NCBI RefSeq assembly: GCF_009905375.1
Contig: NC_133657.1
Location: forward strand, 63,178,503-63,242,502
Reading direction: 5' to 3'
DNA length: 64,000 nucleotides
DNA from: Apium graveolens
Lineage: Eukaryota > Streptophyta > Magnoliopsida > Apiales > Apiaceae
The translations under genes and the position numbers were made by a program. This document shows positions 10,861 to 22,835 of this stretch, in pieces (the stretch's first letter is position 1; every line of letters starts with the position of its first letter). A model generated the notes under the pieces. It was given only the letters and a program-made list of their open reading frames with translations. It was not told where the DNA came from and made no database searches.

Positions 10861-11142
10861 ATGAAGCATATTCATAATGTGTTCCATGTATCAATGTTTA
10901 AGAGATATAATCCTGATTCTAGGCATGTAATAGAATATGAGCCGATAGAAATTAAAGCTGATTTGTCATATGTAGAGCATCCAATAGGAACTTTAGATCG
11001 GCAAGAGAGAATATTGAGAAATAATTTTGTCCCTTTAGTACAAGTTTTGTGGAAAAACCCTATTGTTGAAGAGTCAACCTGGGAAATTGAGAGTGAAATG
11101 TTAGAAAAATATCCCCCAATTATTTTCTTAGCGAGAATCTAA
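10861..11142 (+). pseudogene. Ty3 element 1 integrase tail with chromodomain
   Basis: This open stretch of 93 codons begins HIHNVFHVSMFKRY, the usual end of the integrase C-terminal domain. It continues into a chromodomain: PIGTLDRQERILRNN, then VQVLWKNPIVEESTWEIES. Chromodomains at this place define the chromovirus group and are thought to guide insertion into heterochromatin. The stop at 11140-11142 is probably the natural end of pol, because the polypurine tract follows 16 bp later. A stop at about 10845 separates it from the rest of integrase. Confidence 0.85.
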
Positions 11143-11157
11143 GGACATAATCCTATT

Positions 11158-11169
11158 AAGGGGGGAGGA
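11158..11169 (+). promoter_or_regulatory. Polypurine tract of Ty3 element 1
   Basis: AAGGGGGGAGGA lies directly before the LTR start TGTAAC. It fixes the 3' LTR start at 11170. Confidence 0.9.
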
Positions 11170-14093
11170 TGTAACGACTAGGAAGTTATGATTATATTAT
11201 ATCATAATAAAGATAAATTATGTATTTTATTATGTCATTATTTGTAATTAGTCATAAAACCCTAGTTGTTATGTGCTACGTGTGTTTTGTGTCGTCCGGG
11301 TATTTTTCGGGTATTTATCGGGTATTTTAATCCGTGTTAAAAGCTTTCTTATCAAAATTTATATGACCCGAACGTTGTTTTAGCTAATATTTCAAATAAA
11401 ATAATTGGCCTTATTTTGACTAATATGGCTTGTACCATAGCGTTATTCTGAACATCTTGTTATTTTAGAAATTTTCTCGTCTCGCGAAAAATGACTTTTT
11501 CGGGCCCCTTCGGGTGTCAAAAACCCTATAAAAGTCATATTTTTATTTTTATAAAATTATGGGACTTTCAATTATACCATTTCTTTGTATTTTTGAATTA
11601 TTCACAATTTTTGAGAAAATTTGGCATATATATTGTATATATTTAACATTTAAAAATTAAAAATTAATACGCAAAAGTTATAAAATTCAGGGCCAAATAA
11701 TTTCATTAGATGTATAATTAGGGCCTTAATTTTAATTAGGAGTATTATTTTTTCCTACTATAAATACCCTAATTTTTATTTAATTATTTATAATTAATTA
11801 TTAAAAAAATCTGGAAATTCTCTGAAGAACAGGATTAGGTCGGATTTTGGGTCGAAGAATCAAAACGTGATTTTGAGCAATTCTAAGCATCAAATTTGTT
11901 GATGTAAGTACTCAAATCGATACTCTTGATCTATTTTTTCAATTTCTAGCATCAATTTCATGTTTTGATTCGTTATTTTTCAATTTTAATTTCTAGGGTT
12001 AATGTTCGAATTAGGGTTTTTTTATTCTAGGGTTATTTGATTGATTTGATGATTGATATAGCTTCTCTGTGATCTGTACAGTCGATTATTGTGTTCAATT
12101 TCATCAAACGATTCATGTATAGTATGATTCAATTATTAGGGTTTATCCGAATTTTTGTTTTGAACGATTTTGATTTTGAAGAAGCTGAGGCATATAGGGT
12201 GTTAGGGGTTTGATTATACACCGAATAAGCTTTATTTAAGCTATTAATCTTGAAGTTTCATGTACAAATCCGTGAATTCGATGTTTGGTCGGAGTTGTGA
12301 TCGATTTGGACGGAGATGCTTGTTCCGGGATTATTCTGGTGATTGGATGGTTGATACGAGTTAGTGAAGTGATTTAGGATCGATCACAGCTATAAAACAC
12401 ACCAATCGATTGTGGTTTTGGCCTGAATTTGGTTGATCGTAGTCCGGGAAACCCACCGGAAACTGGGAATTTTCCGGTGAGTTCTTCCTGACCCGATTGT
12501 TCTTCAGGACCCGGTTGCAACCCGTTTTGCAACCCGGTTTTGATCTGTTTTGCCCAATTCTGTTTTCTGAAAACTGTTTTTGATAATTATTTTTACTTTC
12601 TATTTTTATAAATTATAAAAATCAGTTTTATTTATTTTATAAATTGATTGATTAATTAAATAATTGATTTATTTTATAAAGAAATCTAAAATATTTTCTA
12701 AAATTCAAAATTAATTATTTCCTTAATTATTATTTATTTATTAATTACTTAAAAATGATTAATTATTTTAATAATTAATCAACTTATTTTCAATAATTCA
12801 TAATAAATTCATTTTAATTCCAAAAATTATGGAAATATCATTTTTATTCTGGTTTTTCCCAAATAATTATTTAAAAATATATTTGAGGTTCAATTATTTT
12901 GAATAATTAATTATATTGAATAATAAACTGATTTATCCTTATTTATTTAATAATAATTGAAACGTAAATCCGATTTAATCAAAACGAAAGCCCTTTGACT
13001 CCGAAAAATGATATGTTTTCAATAAAAATAGTTTCAAACCTTAATTTATTTTGGAAATGAGTCAGATTTCAATATTTATTTACTTATAGACCATATTAAT
13101 TATAGAGACGAGTCCAATAAAACTCTAAAATTAGGAAACGAACCAGAAATTGTTCGACAATGCAAATAGTAATCTGATTTCGATTCTAAAAATTATTTGA
13201 AGCCTAAAATGACTATGTGACTTATGTATTATATGAATTATGTTGTTAATCGAGTCCTAATAGTTAGTAATTATTGTACGAGTCGATTAAGCCTATGAGT
13301 AGACGATAAGGGCTATGTTAAGTCGGTTTGAGACGCAATTGAGATATGAGTTGACTAAATAAACATCTTTCTCTGATAGATATGAAGCCAACAAGGCGGA
13401 CCGAGCCAGTATTAGAGAACTGTGCTATACTTGTGGTAGATCATGTGACAGGCAAGTTTTTTCCCCTATTCTAAATCCAGAATAGTGAATCATTTTCTTC
13501 CATTCAGATTCCCAACTCAATAAACACTGATAATTCCTGTTCACATACACTGACACATAATTATCGCTCCTTTTTTATATTCCATTTCTATTCCTGATTT
13601 ATCCTGATTCACTGGATACTATATTCATATTCCAATACATTATATATATATATATCCTGATATATTCCGATGTTTGGATACATCAAAGCATACAAATTGT
13701 TCTGGTTACTCATATGTGGACTGGATGGTGATAATTAGGATCAGGTATACACTTGATCCTATGGATCAGGAATTAACCAGATCCTTTTTTTGGGCTGTTG
13801 AGCCTGGATACCCGACTAGATCTATACATAGAGGTATAGATCCGCACTATATCCTGACTGATCTGCAGGATATAGGTGTGAATGTGTGTCCAATCTAGTT
13901 TATTGATACTCGCCGATACTGGCCTTCATTCTCTCTTACGAAAATATATAGTTACCGATACAATTAGATTACTGGTTCATTTAGCTTAATTTTAATACTG
14001 TTTATATATTATGGACTTGTTGAGCAAATTTTGGCTCACCCCTTTTGTTGTTAGTCACCTTGTTTTTTTCAGTCAAGAAAGAGAATGAAACCT
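11170..14093 (+). mobile_element. 3' LTR of Ty3 element 1, first part
   Basis: It starts TGTAACGACT after the polypurine tract. From 12191 on it is collinear with the 5' LTR at 2926. At 14093 it is cut by the Sirevirus and continues at 28097. The cut falls within GAAACCT, which reads on as CTATCCGGACTC after the insertion, exactly as in the uninterrupted 5' LTR near 4780. The first kilobase (11170-12190) includes a probable TATA and start region near 11755 (CCTACTATAAATACCC) and has no ORF. Confidence 0.92.
14089..14093. repeat. Target-site duplication AACCT, left copy, of the nested Sirevirus
   Basis: AACCT at 14089-14093 matches 28092-28096 exactly and flanks an element that begins TGTTATT and ends CCTAACA. 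Confidence 0.95.
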
Positions 14094-15130
14094 TGTTATT
14101 CCCAAACAATGCAACAAGTATTACAGAAGGAGGGTTGAATGTAATTCTGGCTTCTTTTTCTGATTTTAAGAATGTTCTTACTTAATATATAATTGTGTTT
14201 GATTTTACAAGATGTACGGAATGAAAGTAAAATAGAAATCAAAACACAAAGCAATAAAACACAGGGTTTTAAAACTTTCTGGTGGATTTGAAATTATCCA
14301 CCAGATATATATATATATAAAGATGAGAACTCTGTGATGCCTGAATAGCACACAGCTACTTACAAGTTGAACAACAAGAATAACTCAGAAATTCTTTACA
14401 GATTTTGCTTTTCCTATTTCTCTAGTTTTTCTTTCTAACTTCTATATTTTTCAACTTGCTACTCTTGGTTTATATATTACCAAGTTACATGAAAGTAAGA
14501 CAAGACAGTAAGAAAAACTGAATGTAGTCTAACTTCATGCTGCTACATTACTCTATCCAGTCTCTTTGAATATCTTCATAATTGCATGGAAATGGTAATA
14601 CTTCTTTGTTCTCTAAGTCCTGCAATTAGGCTGCCACATTCCATTTGCAAACACCCGACGCATGTGACTGTGTTGTCACTGTCAACTGCTCTTTTGAATT
14701 TATGGTCATCAGTCGGGACTATGTTGGTCATCCATCGGGAGCCATGTTGATTATTAGTCGGGAGCCTTTGTAGATCATCCGTCGGGAGTCTTTCTGTCAC
14801 TTGAAACTATTTCACTTATACATAATTATAAGACATCCTATATCTATAATTAACCAACCTATTTTGCATATCAGTCTAGTAGTCAACATGACTCAAAGAA
14901 TCCTACAACATCTACTCAACTAAAACATTATTGTTTGCAGAAATGTGCTACAATACTTATTGTTACATAAGCTACACTTTGATGGATGTTCAGAAGTCAT
15001 CCCTCGGGATTATAAAGATCATCCGTCGGGACTATTATAGAACATCCGTCGAGAGCTACAAAAACACTAAGTTAAATCTACTAAGGTGTTTTGTTTAACT
15101 TATCATCAAGTTCACAACATATTACTAACA
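14094..15130 (-). mobile_element. 3' LTR of the Sirevirus
   Basis: It is 1,037 bp and homologous throughout to 27035-28091. It contains two clusters of the CATCCGTCGGGA motif (14709-14790 and 14996-15055). The four core copies in the first cluster start at 14713, 14735, 14758 and 14782, a near-regular 22-24 bp spacing. Confidence 0.92.
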
Positions 15131-15143
15131 ATCTCCCCCAATA
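15131..15143 (-). promoter_or_regulatory. Polypurine tract of the Sirevirus
   Basis: On the minus strand this reads ATTGGGGGAGAT directly before the LTR start TGTTAGTAAT. Confidence 0.88.
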
Positions 15144-15383
15144 TATGTCTACTGGAATTGTAACCATAAATTAAGAGAAACTTGATGATAACAAAACACC
15201 CTAATTATACAGATTGAATTATGGTAGATAAAACTAGTAAGTGCTACAGTTTATTTGAAAATTGAACAAAGTAAAGTGTACAAAGATTTCTCACAATCAT
15301 TATCAAGGTGCTCCTCTAGTCTGAGCAGATGTTTTCTATTTCCTTGATTGTCTTGATTTCTTCCCAAGCTTCCAGTTGTTTTT

Positions 15384-18300
15384 TTCTATTTGATTTTGGA
15401 GTTGTCTGTAAAATTTAAATTCTTCAGCATTTCATAGATCCAGCTTTCCTTGCATTTCCACTGGAGTCTCATTGCTTGAGATGCTCAATTGGTCATCCAA
15501 TTTGAAGAATCTCCTAACACCTCTATCATCCATGAATTCCATCAGCCAATAAGGCCTCAAGTGCAATATATTTCCTGTGAAGGGAATTGATAGAGTCATT
15601 GGGAGTGCATTTGAGGCTTTTCTGCTCCTTATTTTTCTATCTTCTTTAGAGCCAATTTCTTGGAAGTCACATTGAATCCAAAAATTTTCTTGAAAGATGA
15701 GAAGATCTTTATCAAAATAGTACAACTTTCTTGAAGAATCCTGTGACGGGGCCATATGATCTCTTTCCCACCCTTGTATTTGAACACCAGTCTTTCATGG
15801 AGATTTCTGTGAGTATCAATTCCCCTCACTTCTTCTAATTCATCCATGTAGAGATTGATATCGGAAAATTCCTTAATATCACATATGTATAGAAGATCTC
15901 CTTTATTGACAGTTGGTTGAGCTTTGGTTAAGGTTTTGGTTTTGAGTTTTACAGTCTTGACCTTCTTGATTGCTCTTATCTTTGTCTTCTTGTTGAAGAT
16001 TGGTAAATTAAGTTCAGAAAGAGGCAAACTTTCCCAGTCTATTGGCTCATCCTTGGGAACTATAGGCTCATCATGAAAATTCTTTGTACGATCCACCTCA
16101 AATTCCTCAGGCACCACTGAGGGCTTGGATGTTTGAGTTGTAGATGTAGACTGATTGGAAATGTAATCTTCCATCTTGTCATCATCAAAATCCAACATTC
16201 TTTTGAGAAGGATTTTATATCTGAACTTCCTTTTCTTTTGAGGTTCCTTGTGCATTTTCTGATCTTGATCTTCAGCTACCACAGGTTATTTCTCTGTAAT
16301 CTCAGTTGCAGTTTTCACAGCTTGAAGCTTGGCTACAATAACAACTTGTTTTTTCTTCTGTTTAAGTTTCTTAGCATCTAAAGCAGCTTGCTTCTTTTCT
16401 TGCTTGATTCTTTCCTTTTCTTCCTTCTTTGCTTCTGCAAACTGAGGGTGTCCATCCATCACACAGATTTCTTTCCCATTCATGTAGATCTTAGCAATTC
16501 TTCTCTTTAGCACTGAGTCAGTTGGATCTTTGAAGAATGCAATGGACCTTGCCAACAGCTTCTTTTCATCTGGCCTTGGAGTCTCAAATATAAGGTCCAA
16601 GGGATTCTTGTCAGATGACTTTGGATAATTTCTTTTGGGTTTCAGAACCAAGTTGGCTTTTGGAGACTTTATACATGAAGGTTGACCCTTTTCCAAGTTA
16701 CCCAGAATCATTTCATTTACAGACATTTGTCTCAATTGAGAGAAGTGATAAAAGACCTTATCTTTCTTCTCAACTGGACCAAACTTATTTGTTATCTCTT
16801 CATCAATTTTCTTCTATTTTTCATCCAGTTCCTTCTCAACTGTTGCAACATCAAGCTTTTTGAATTTTTCATTTGATTCCAACTTAGCAGCTGCTATCTG
16901 GATCAAATCAATGTTGTCCAAGATGGGTGGCTTAGGAAAAGTAATTTCTGGAACAATTACTTGACTGACTTTTATGTTTAGCACATTATCCCCCTCACTT
17001 GTTGGCTCCTCTTGGCTAACTTGAACAATTGAGTCTTTCTCCCCCTTTTTGTTAGCATCAAGTTGAGTAGAGGTAGAAGTCTGTGCAACCACTAGCTTTT
17101 GAAGCAACTGAGTTTTTTGAGCTTGATGTAAATAAATTACAGTGATGGAAGCTTCCTAGGTTTCGAGTCTTGTGTCCAAGGAGTCCACTTTGCTGGCAAG
17201 ATTAGATATTTTCCTTAGTTGTCTGTTGATGTCAAGCAGGGCTGTGTTAGGAAATTTAGCATCCAATCTCTCAGAAACATCCTTCTTGACTTGATCAATC
17301 TCTTTTTTAATTGCAGTGACATCTAGATTGTGTTGAAGAGATTGAATCTAGTACAGTTGAAGAGAATTGAGATGTGCTTGAAGAAGCTTCGGTGTTGGCA
17401 TTGGTTGTAGCTTGAAGAACTGTCTGAGTTTGTTGAATGATATGAAAGAGAGTATTCTTAAAGTGTTGCTCATCAAATTTTTTGGAAAACATCTAAGATG
17501 AAATGTTTGACCTAGAGCTAGGGCCTGCTTCTCCCCCTATATTCATAAACTCTTCCTCATCATCATCTTCATCCCCAAATATGTCTTCAGAACCACCAGT
17601 TCCATAGCAATATCATCATTAGCTGTGGGTGGCATGGCTGAGATGGCATCTTTGGCTCTTTACATGAAGGCAGTTGTATGCACCAAATTTAGCATTCTTT
17701 CAGCAGCCACGTTATCCTGTTCAGCTAGAACTTGATAAGCTGAAACATGGTGAGTAAATGCCCCAGCTTCATAAAAAACAGAATCTAAGACAGCTTGATA
17801 TTCTTGCTGAATTAGTTGTTTCTTTTCAGCCTCATTGACATCCATTAACTCACTTATAATGGGCTCTTCCCAAATTTCAGTACCAGCATTTCTCTCATTT
17901 TCTCTATTTTCTTACATCAAGGGCTCCCCTTGGCTCACCACCCTCACACCCTCACCTTCACCTAGTAAGGTGGAACTCCCCTCACTCACTTTTTCCAGGC
18001 TGGAAGAAATAGCCTGCATAATTTCTCTATATTCCTCTTCTTTTGCCTGAGAGCAACTCAGCCTCTCACTCTGTTCACTCCCTTCCCTCATTCCTAGGAG
18101 TGATTGTATAACTACTAGCTCATCTACACTTGAAATAGTTTTTGAAATTCAGCTTGTGTAGTGAGTACCAATGGATGAGGAACATCCTTCGGGGTAGTAG
18201 TTAGGATAGCCGAAAGATAACTGCTGTTAGACACATCCGTCGGGATATAATAACTAGCCAACGGATGAACAATATCCACCGGAATAGAAGAAATGATAGA

Positions 18301-20015
18301 GTTTGGAGTGGAAACTATTCTGGACTCTGTGCACATTGATGATAGTTTAGGCACAGAAATTTAGGTATCAATTGCAGCAAGCCTGTTTGTAACAATTTTT
18401 TATTTGTATAAAATAAATTGAAGCTCAACAGTTCCTGAAAGAATTGGCAAGTGAGCCAATAAATCATCTAAAAGATGATGCTCACTTGCACTGAATTTTG
18501 GCTTCTCCAACATAGTTAAAGAAGGAGAATCAGGAAGTGATGTATGAATCATGTCCACATCCAGAGAATTGGTGGGAGAGCTTTGTATGTTTGGTGCTTC
18601 TATTGTTAAAGATTTTGGCTGTGACTCCACATTTATTAGAGTCACATCAAACTAAATTTGAGAAGGTGCAGTGAGTGAGTCTTTAGCTGCAGTTTGCACT
18701 GTGTGTGATCCCTGTGCATCCTCAAGTTTTCTAGCTATCTTCTTTCTTGTATAAGTTTGGGGTGAATCTGTGTCCCTATCCCTTTTGGCATGTGCTCCTG
18801 GTTGGGAGCTTGTTTCAATAATAGCATCCTTTTGGGAGGATGAAACTAGAGATGTGCTAATTTCCTTATTAAGCACCACAGTTTGTTGAGAAACTGTGGT
18901 GTGGCGAGGTTTGGGTACATTCACCTCACCGTCCTTATTCTTAGGGTTTCTTTTATGTTCACCCTATCCCTCACCAACCTTACCACCCTTCACACTCCCC
19001 TCTTTGGTTTTGGTGGCTTTTGAAACTGGCATCTTTTGAGAGACACCAAAGTGTGGTTTCTTTAATTAATTTTTTGAAGTTTTGAATTTTGTGGCTTGGG
19101 TAGGCATCTGTTGGGTCAATGACAAAGATGCCATAGCCACAGTCAATGGCAAAGAAACTTGAGAGATGGAAGGAGTAGAGACAGAAGTATTTACCTCACT
19201 TACTTGAGGGCCTTCCATGATAGGCAAATAAAAACAAGGGGTACTTCCTTGTGGTGATCAGCCCTGTTTAAATATGTAGTTACTCTTCTTTCTTGAACCC
19301 AACAATCCAGTTTATTGGTTGGGTTCTTGATCAGAAGATCCTCACAAATATGATTAGCAATAATCATAAAGAATCTAGCATAATAAACATGCCTAGACCT
19401 ATTTTTGATCTCCCCTAACTTGCAACCTAACTCAAACATGATAGCACCTAACTCAAACATGATAGCATCACTAAATTTATAGTAATTATCAATAAGTAGC
19501 ATGTAGAGCATGTTAAGCATGGTAGTGTTGATAGAATCAAAGTTGCTTATCTTACCAGAAAACACCTTGGTAACTACATCACACAGATAACTCCACTCTT
19601 TCCTAAGACCTATCCTCCTAATCTCACTTAACTTAGTGGTAGGAAGTGCATAGCCAATAGAATTAAGTAAGCTAACTAAATCAGCATCTATGTGTGGTTT
19701 AGTAGTAGTGTTATCAGGAATTTTAAAGCATGCTTGAATAGTATCACTGTTAATGCAAAATTCCCTACCTTTAATGGAGATAGTTATTGTTTTGTCAGTT
19801 GCTTGATACACAACAGTAGTCCACATCTCCTCCACAACTTCACAGTAGATTATGGGTGATTCCAACATGGCATAACTAAGCTTTCATCCCTTCACAAAAT
19901 CCATCATTTTGTGATAATCCTCAGAGGCTGGAATTTCTTTATTCACAAGAGCTACGAAATTGTTCTTCTCATAAATGAATCCTGGTTGAGACATGATCTT
20001 GACTACTGGTGTCAT
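15384..20015 (-). pseudogene. Sirevirus accessory (env-like position) ORF, about 4.6 kb, broken
   Basis: After pol and an untranslated gap, a long coding region starts at the ATG at 20013-20015 (MTPVVKIM) and runs to about 15390 in fragments: 19868-19200, 18924-18652, 18645-18400, 18354-18124, 17845-17660, 17492-17307, 17107-16814, 16735-16286 and 16282-15629 with 15755-15432. The N-terminal 220 residues look like a folded helical domain (RRIGLRKEWSYLCDVV). The middle is Ser/Thr/Pro-rich. The C-terminal part is Lys-rich with coiled-coil character, then a conserved block (PKDEPIDW, DIKEFSDI, YKGGKEI). I see no transmembrane segment or signal peptide, so calling it an envelope is by position only. 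A second diverged copy at 28471-31110 keeps the same blocks, so this was a real protein. Function unknown. Confidence 0.7.
19426..19467. repeat. 21-bp tandem duplication in the accessory ORF
   Basis: CACCTAACTCAAACATGATAG-like units occur twice in direct succession and duplicate the peptide AIMFELG in frame. The unit length is a multiple of three, so the frame is kept. Confidence 0.75.
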
Positions 20016-20541
20016 TGTTAAAGCAAGAAAATTTGCAGAGAGAAAGAGGATTTTGCTTTGAGGAAGAAGAGAGCAGTTAATTGCAATAGAGAAAGATAAA
20101 TGCTAAAATAAATTTGAAGTAAGGCTTTTATGTATTCTCAGATAAAATAGGATAAAAATTCAAGGTAAAAATTAAAGACCCAATGAGAATTACCCAAAAT
20201 AGCCGTTTAAAAGTAAAATAAACTGTCAAAATTTTGTCAGTTATTCGTCGTGATATACTTATAGACTGTAAGTATATCCGATGGATAATGTTCAGAACTT
20301 GAACGACTAAGATGTAGATAATTCGACGGATGAGAATAAAGCAATTATCCGTCGGATTTAAAATAATCCAGAAAAGTAATTTATTTTTACCAAGCTATTC
20401 TATTTCGACGGATGATCAAATTCGATGGATAAGGAACATCCGTCGAGATGTAAAATTTGACTTAGCCAAATTTTCATCCAAAACTGAAAAATCAATTAAA
20501 TTTCTAGTTGCATTTCAACTTGCAAAATTATAACAAATAAT
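20016..20541 (-). other. Untranslated gap between RNase H and the accessory ORF
   Basis: No ORF on the element's strand. It holds at least seven variants of the CATCCGTYG / CGACGGATG motif, in both orientations, between 20245 and 20450. The gap could hold a signal for expressing the accessory ORF, such as a splice acceptor or internal promoter, but nothing decisive is visible. Confidence 0.5.
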
Positions 20542-20990
20542 TTAAGAATAATTAAGCATACCTAACTCACTTACCAACCTAGTGAAGGTGGATTCATCAA
20601 GTGGCTTGGTAAAGATATCTGCAAGTTGCTTCTCACTTGGAACAAAATGAAGTTCCACAGTACCACTCATTACATATTCCCTAATGAAGTGATACTTGAT
20701 GTCTATGTGCTTTGTTCTTGAATGTTGTACTGGATTTTCAGTAATGGCAATTGCACTTGTGTTATCACGGAAACTAGGAATTTTGTCCACTTACAGACCA
20801 TAGTCCAATAATTGGTTTTTCATCCATAGAATTTATGCACAGCAACTGCCAGTAACAATATATTCTTTTTACTGAACCAGCATACTAGCTTGTTTCCTAG
20901 AAATTGACAGGTTCCTGTAGTGCTTTTTCTATCAATCTTGCACCCTGTATAGTCTGCATCTGGATAACCAGTTAGATCAAAACCAGAATC
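20542..20990 (-). pseudogene. Sirevirus RNase H
   Basis: The segment encodes GYPDADYTGC, then DRKSTTGTCQFLG, and at the end RTKHIDIKYHFIRE and KQLADIFTKPL, the standard blocks of copia RNase H. The end (LGMLNYS) is a plausible natural C-terminus of pol at 20542. The frame shifts near 20820 and stops occur around 20790, so the central part is unreliable. Confidence 0.85.
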
Positions 20991-22640
20991 TCTAGGGTAC
21001 CAAATGCCAAGTTTTGGAGTTCCCTTGAGATATCTGAAAATTCTCTTTATAGCTATTAAATGAGATTCTCTAGGATCAGCCTGAAATCTAGCACAAAGGC
21101 AAGTAACAAATATTATATCTGGACTACTAGCTGTTAAATACAAAAGTGAGCCAACCATGCCTCTATAGCTTGAAATATCCACAGACTTTTCAGTAGTGTT
21201 TAATTCAAGTTTAGTTGCAGTAGCCATGAGAGTTTTTGTAGATGTGCAATCCATTAGATCAAACTTCCTTAAAAGGTCATAAATATATTTGGTTTGACTA
21301 ATGAAAATTCCATCACTGACTCGCTTAACTTGTAGACCAAGAAAGTAAGTTAGTTATCCCATTATGCTCATTTCATACTTATTGTGCATCAATTTGGCAA
21401 ACTTTTTGCAAAAATTTTCATCTGTAGAGCCAAATATAATATCATCTACATAAATTTAAACAAGTATACTAGAGCCATTAACATTTCTAAATAATAAAGT
21501 TTTGTCAACAGTGCCTCTTGTGAAGTGATTTTCTAAGAGAAACTTTGACAAAGTATCATACCAGGCTCTAGGTGCTTGCTTCAATCCATAAATCAAAAGA
21601 TAGTAGACATATTCTGGAAAATTTGGATCTTCAAAACCAGGAGGCTGACTGACATAGTCTTCCTCCTCTAAATCTCCATTCAGTACGGGTGTTCAAAAAA
21701 TCCGTCAAACCGTGAATCTGGACCGGACCACGACAATCCGAACCAAGAAAAACCAAAACCGCTAAAATCGTTTTCAATGGTTCGGTTAACCGGACCGTTC
21801 ACACATAAATGGTTTGGTTATGGTTTCCAATAAATTAAAACCGTTTCGACCAAACCGAATAGTTATATAATAATATATAAAAATTCTACTATATACGTAC
21901 AAGTTAAGATTATAAATAATGGTTTTGTTTATGTGTGGGTGTATATTATATTAAAAACATCAAATTACTTTTTAAAGAAAAACTTCAGTTAATATGTTGC
22001 AGTTATACTCTTATTTATATATTTAGTATTATTTAAATTAAATTAAAGTATATGAAGGTCATATGTAAACTAAATATTTATAAATATATATCATAGTAAT
22101 TCTATGTAATATATAATACTAATATATATGATAAATTTTATATTACATTTACTTAAATAACTGTTTCCATGTAAGTTTAACATAAATAAAACAAAAGTAA
22201 ATGATTAAGTTCAAACCGTGGTTCAAAACCGAACCAATCCGTTATTTTATGGTCTGGCTTGGTTTGGTCTCGGTGTTTAATTGGTCTGGTTTGGTTTTGA
22301 TTTTCAAAAAACCATTCTTACTGGTTCGGTTCGAAAAAAACAAGAATCCGGACCAAACCAATCCGTGAACATCCCTACCATTCAGAAAGGCACTTTTGAC
22401 ATCCATTTGATAGACTTTGAAATTGGCATGGGCTGCATAGGCTAAGAAAATTCTGATGGCTTCAAGTCTTGCAACAGGAGCAAAAGTCTCATCAAAATCT
22501 ATTCCTTCTTGTTGATAGTAGCCCTTAGCAACCAATCTAGCTTTGTTCCTGATAACTATGCCATTTTCATCCATCTTGTTTCTGAATACCTACTTGGTGT
22601 CAATTGGATTCTTTCATTTAGGCTTGAGTACCAGCTTCCA
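20991..22640 (-). pseudogene. Sirevirus reverse transcriptase, interrupted by a hAT-like element
   Basis: The N-terminal half (22640-22386) encodes [29 protein letters not shown] and [13 protein letters not shown]. The rest resumes left of the insertion with QPPGFEDPNFPEYVY. The catalytic YVDD lies near 21445-21460 (YVDDIIFGS), with an in-frame stop just before it (probable CAA to TAA). Insert plus duplication equals 702 bp, a multiple of three. The downstream part, RYLKGTPKLGIW, leads into RNase H. Family features are complete but the gene is inactive. Confidence 0.88.
21684..22377. mobile_element. 694-bp hAT-like non-autonomous element
   Basis: It is flanked by an 8-bp target duplication CCATTCAG (21676-21683 and 22378-22385), the length typical of hAT transposons. 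The terminal inverted repeats are TACGGGTGTTCA on the left and, read inward from the right, TAGGGATGTTCA, matching at 10 of 12 positions. Subterminal regions are rich in CCGGACC and GGTTCGG-like motifs, while the centre is very AT-rich. It has no transposase ORF, so it must be mobilised in trans. The open frame reading into it from RT is chance. Confidence 0.9.
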
Positions 22641-22835
22641 TACCTTGTTCCTTTCAAATTGGTTTAGCTCCTCCTACATAGCTAGAATCCAATCAGGATC
22701 CAACAGAGCTTCTTCTACCTTTGGTTCTTCCTTTGAGAGAAAGATGCTATATAGACATTCTTCTTGAGTTGTTTTTCTTGTTTGAACTCTAGAAGATGCA
22801 TCACCAATGATGAGCTCAAAAGGGTGATCTCTAGT
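22641..22835 (-). pseudogene. Linker between integrase and RT of the Sirevirus
   Basis: It encodes degraded pieces of the integrase-to-RT linker, including a short stretch resembling the normal N-terminal RT sequence before the conserved ARLVAKG block. There are several stops and frame changes. It is part of the same polyprotein. Confidence 0.6.

Noticed and set aside
14709..14790. The regularly spaced CATCCGTCGGGA motifs as a CRISPR-like array
   Set aside because: The spacing is 22-24 bp with short imperfect repeats in a plant LTR, and there are no cas genes. It is an LTR motif cluster.
15432..20015. Calling the Sirevirus accessory ORF a true envelope gene
   Set aside because: The position fits, but no signal peptide, membrane segment or cleavage site is visible, so only the position is stated.
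22242..22377. C-terminal extension of the Sirevirus RT reading [15 protein letters not shown]
   Set aside because: This is the RT frame running into the hAT-like insertion, not a natural fusion.
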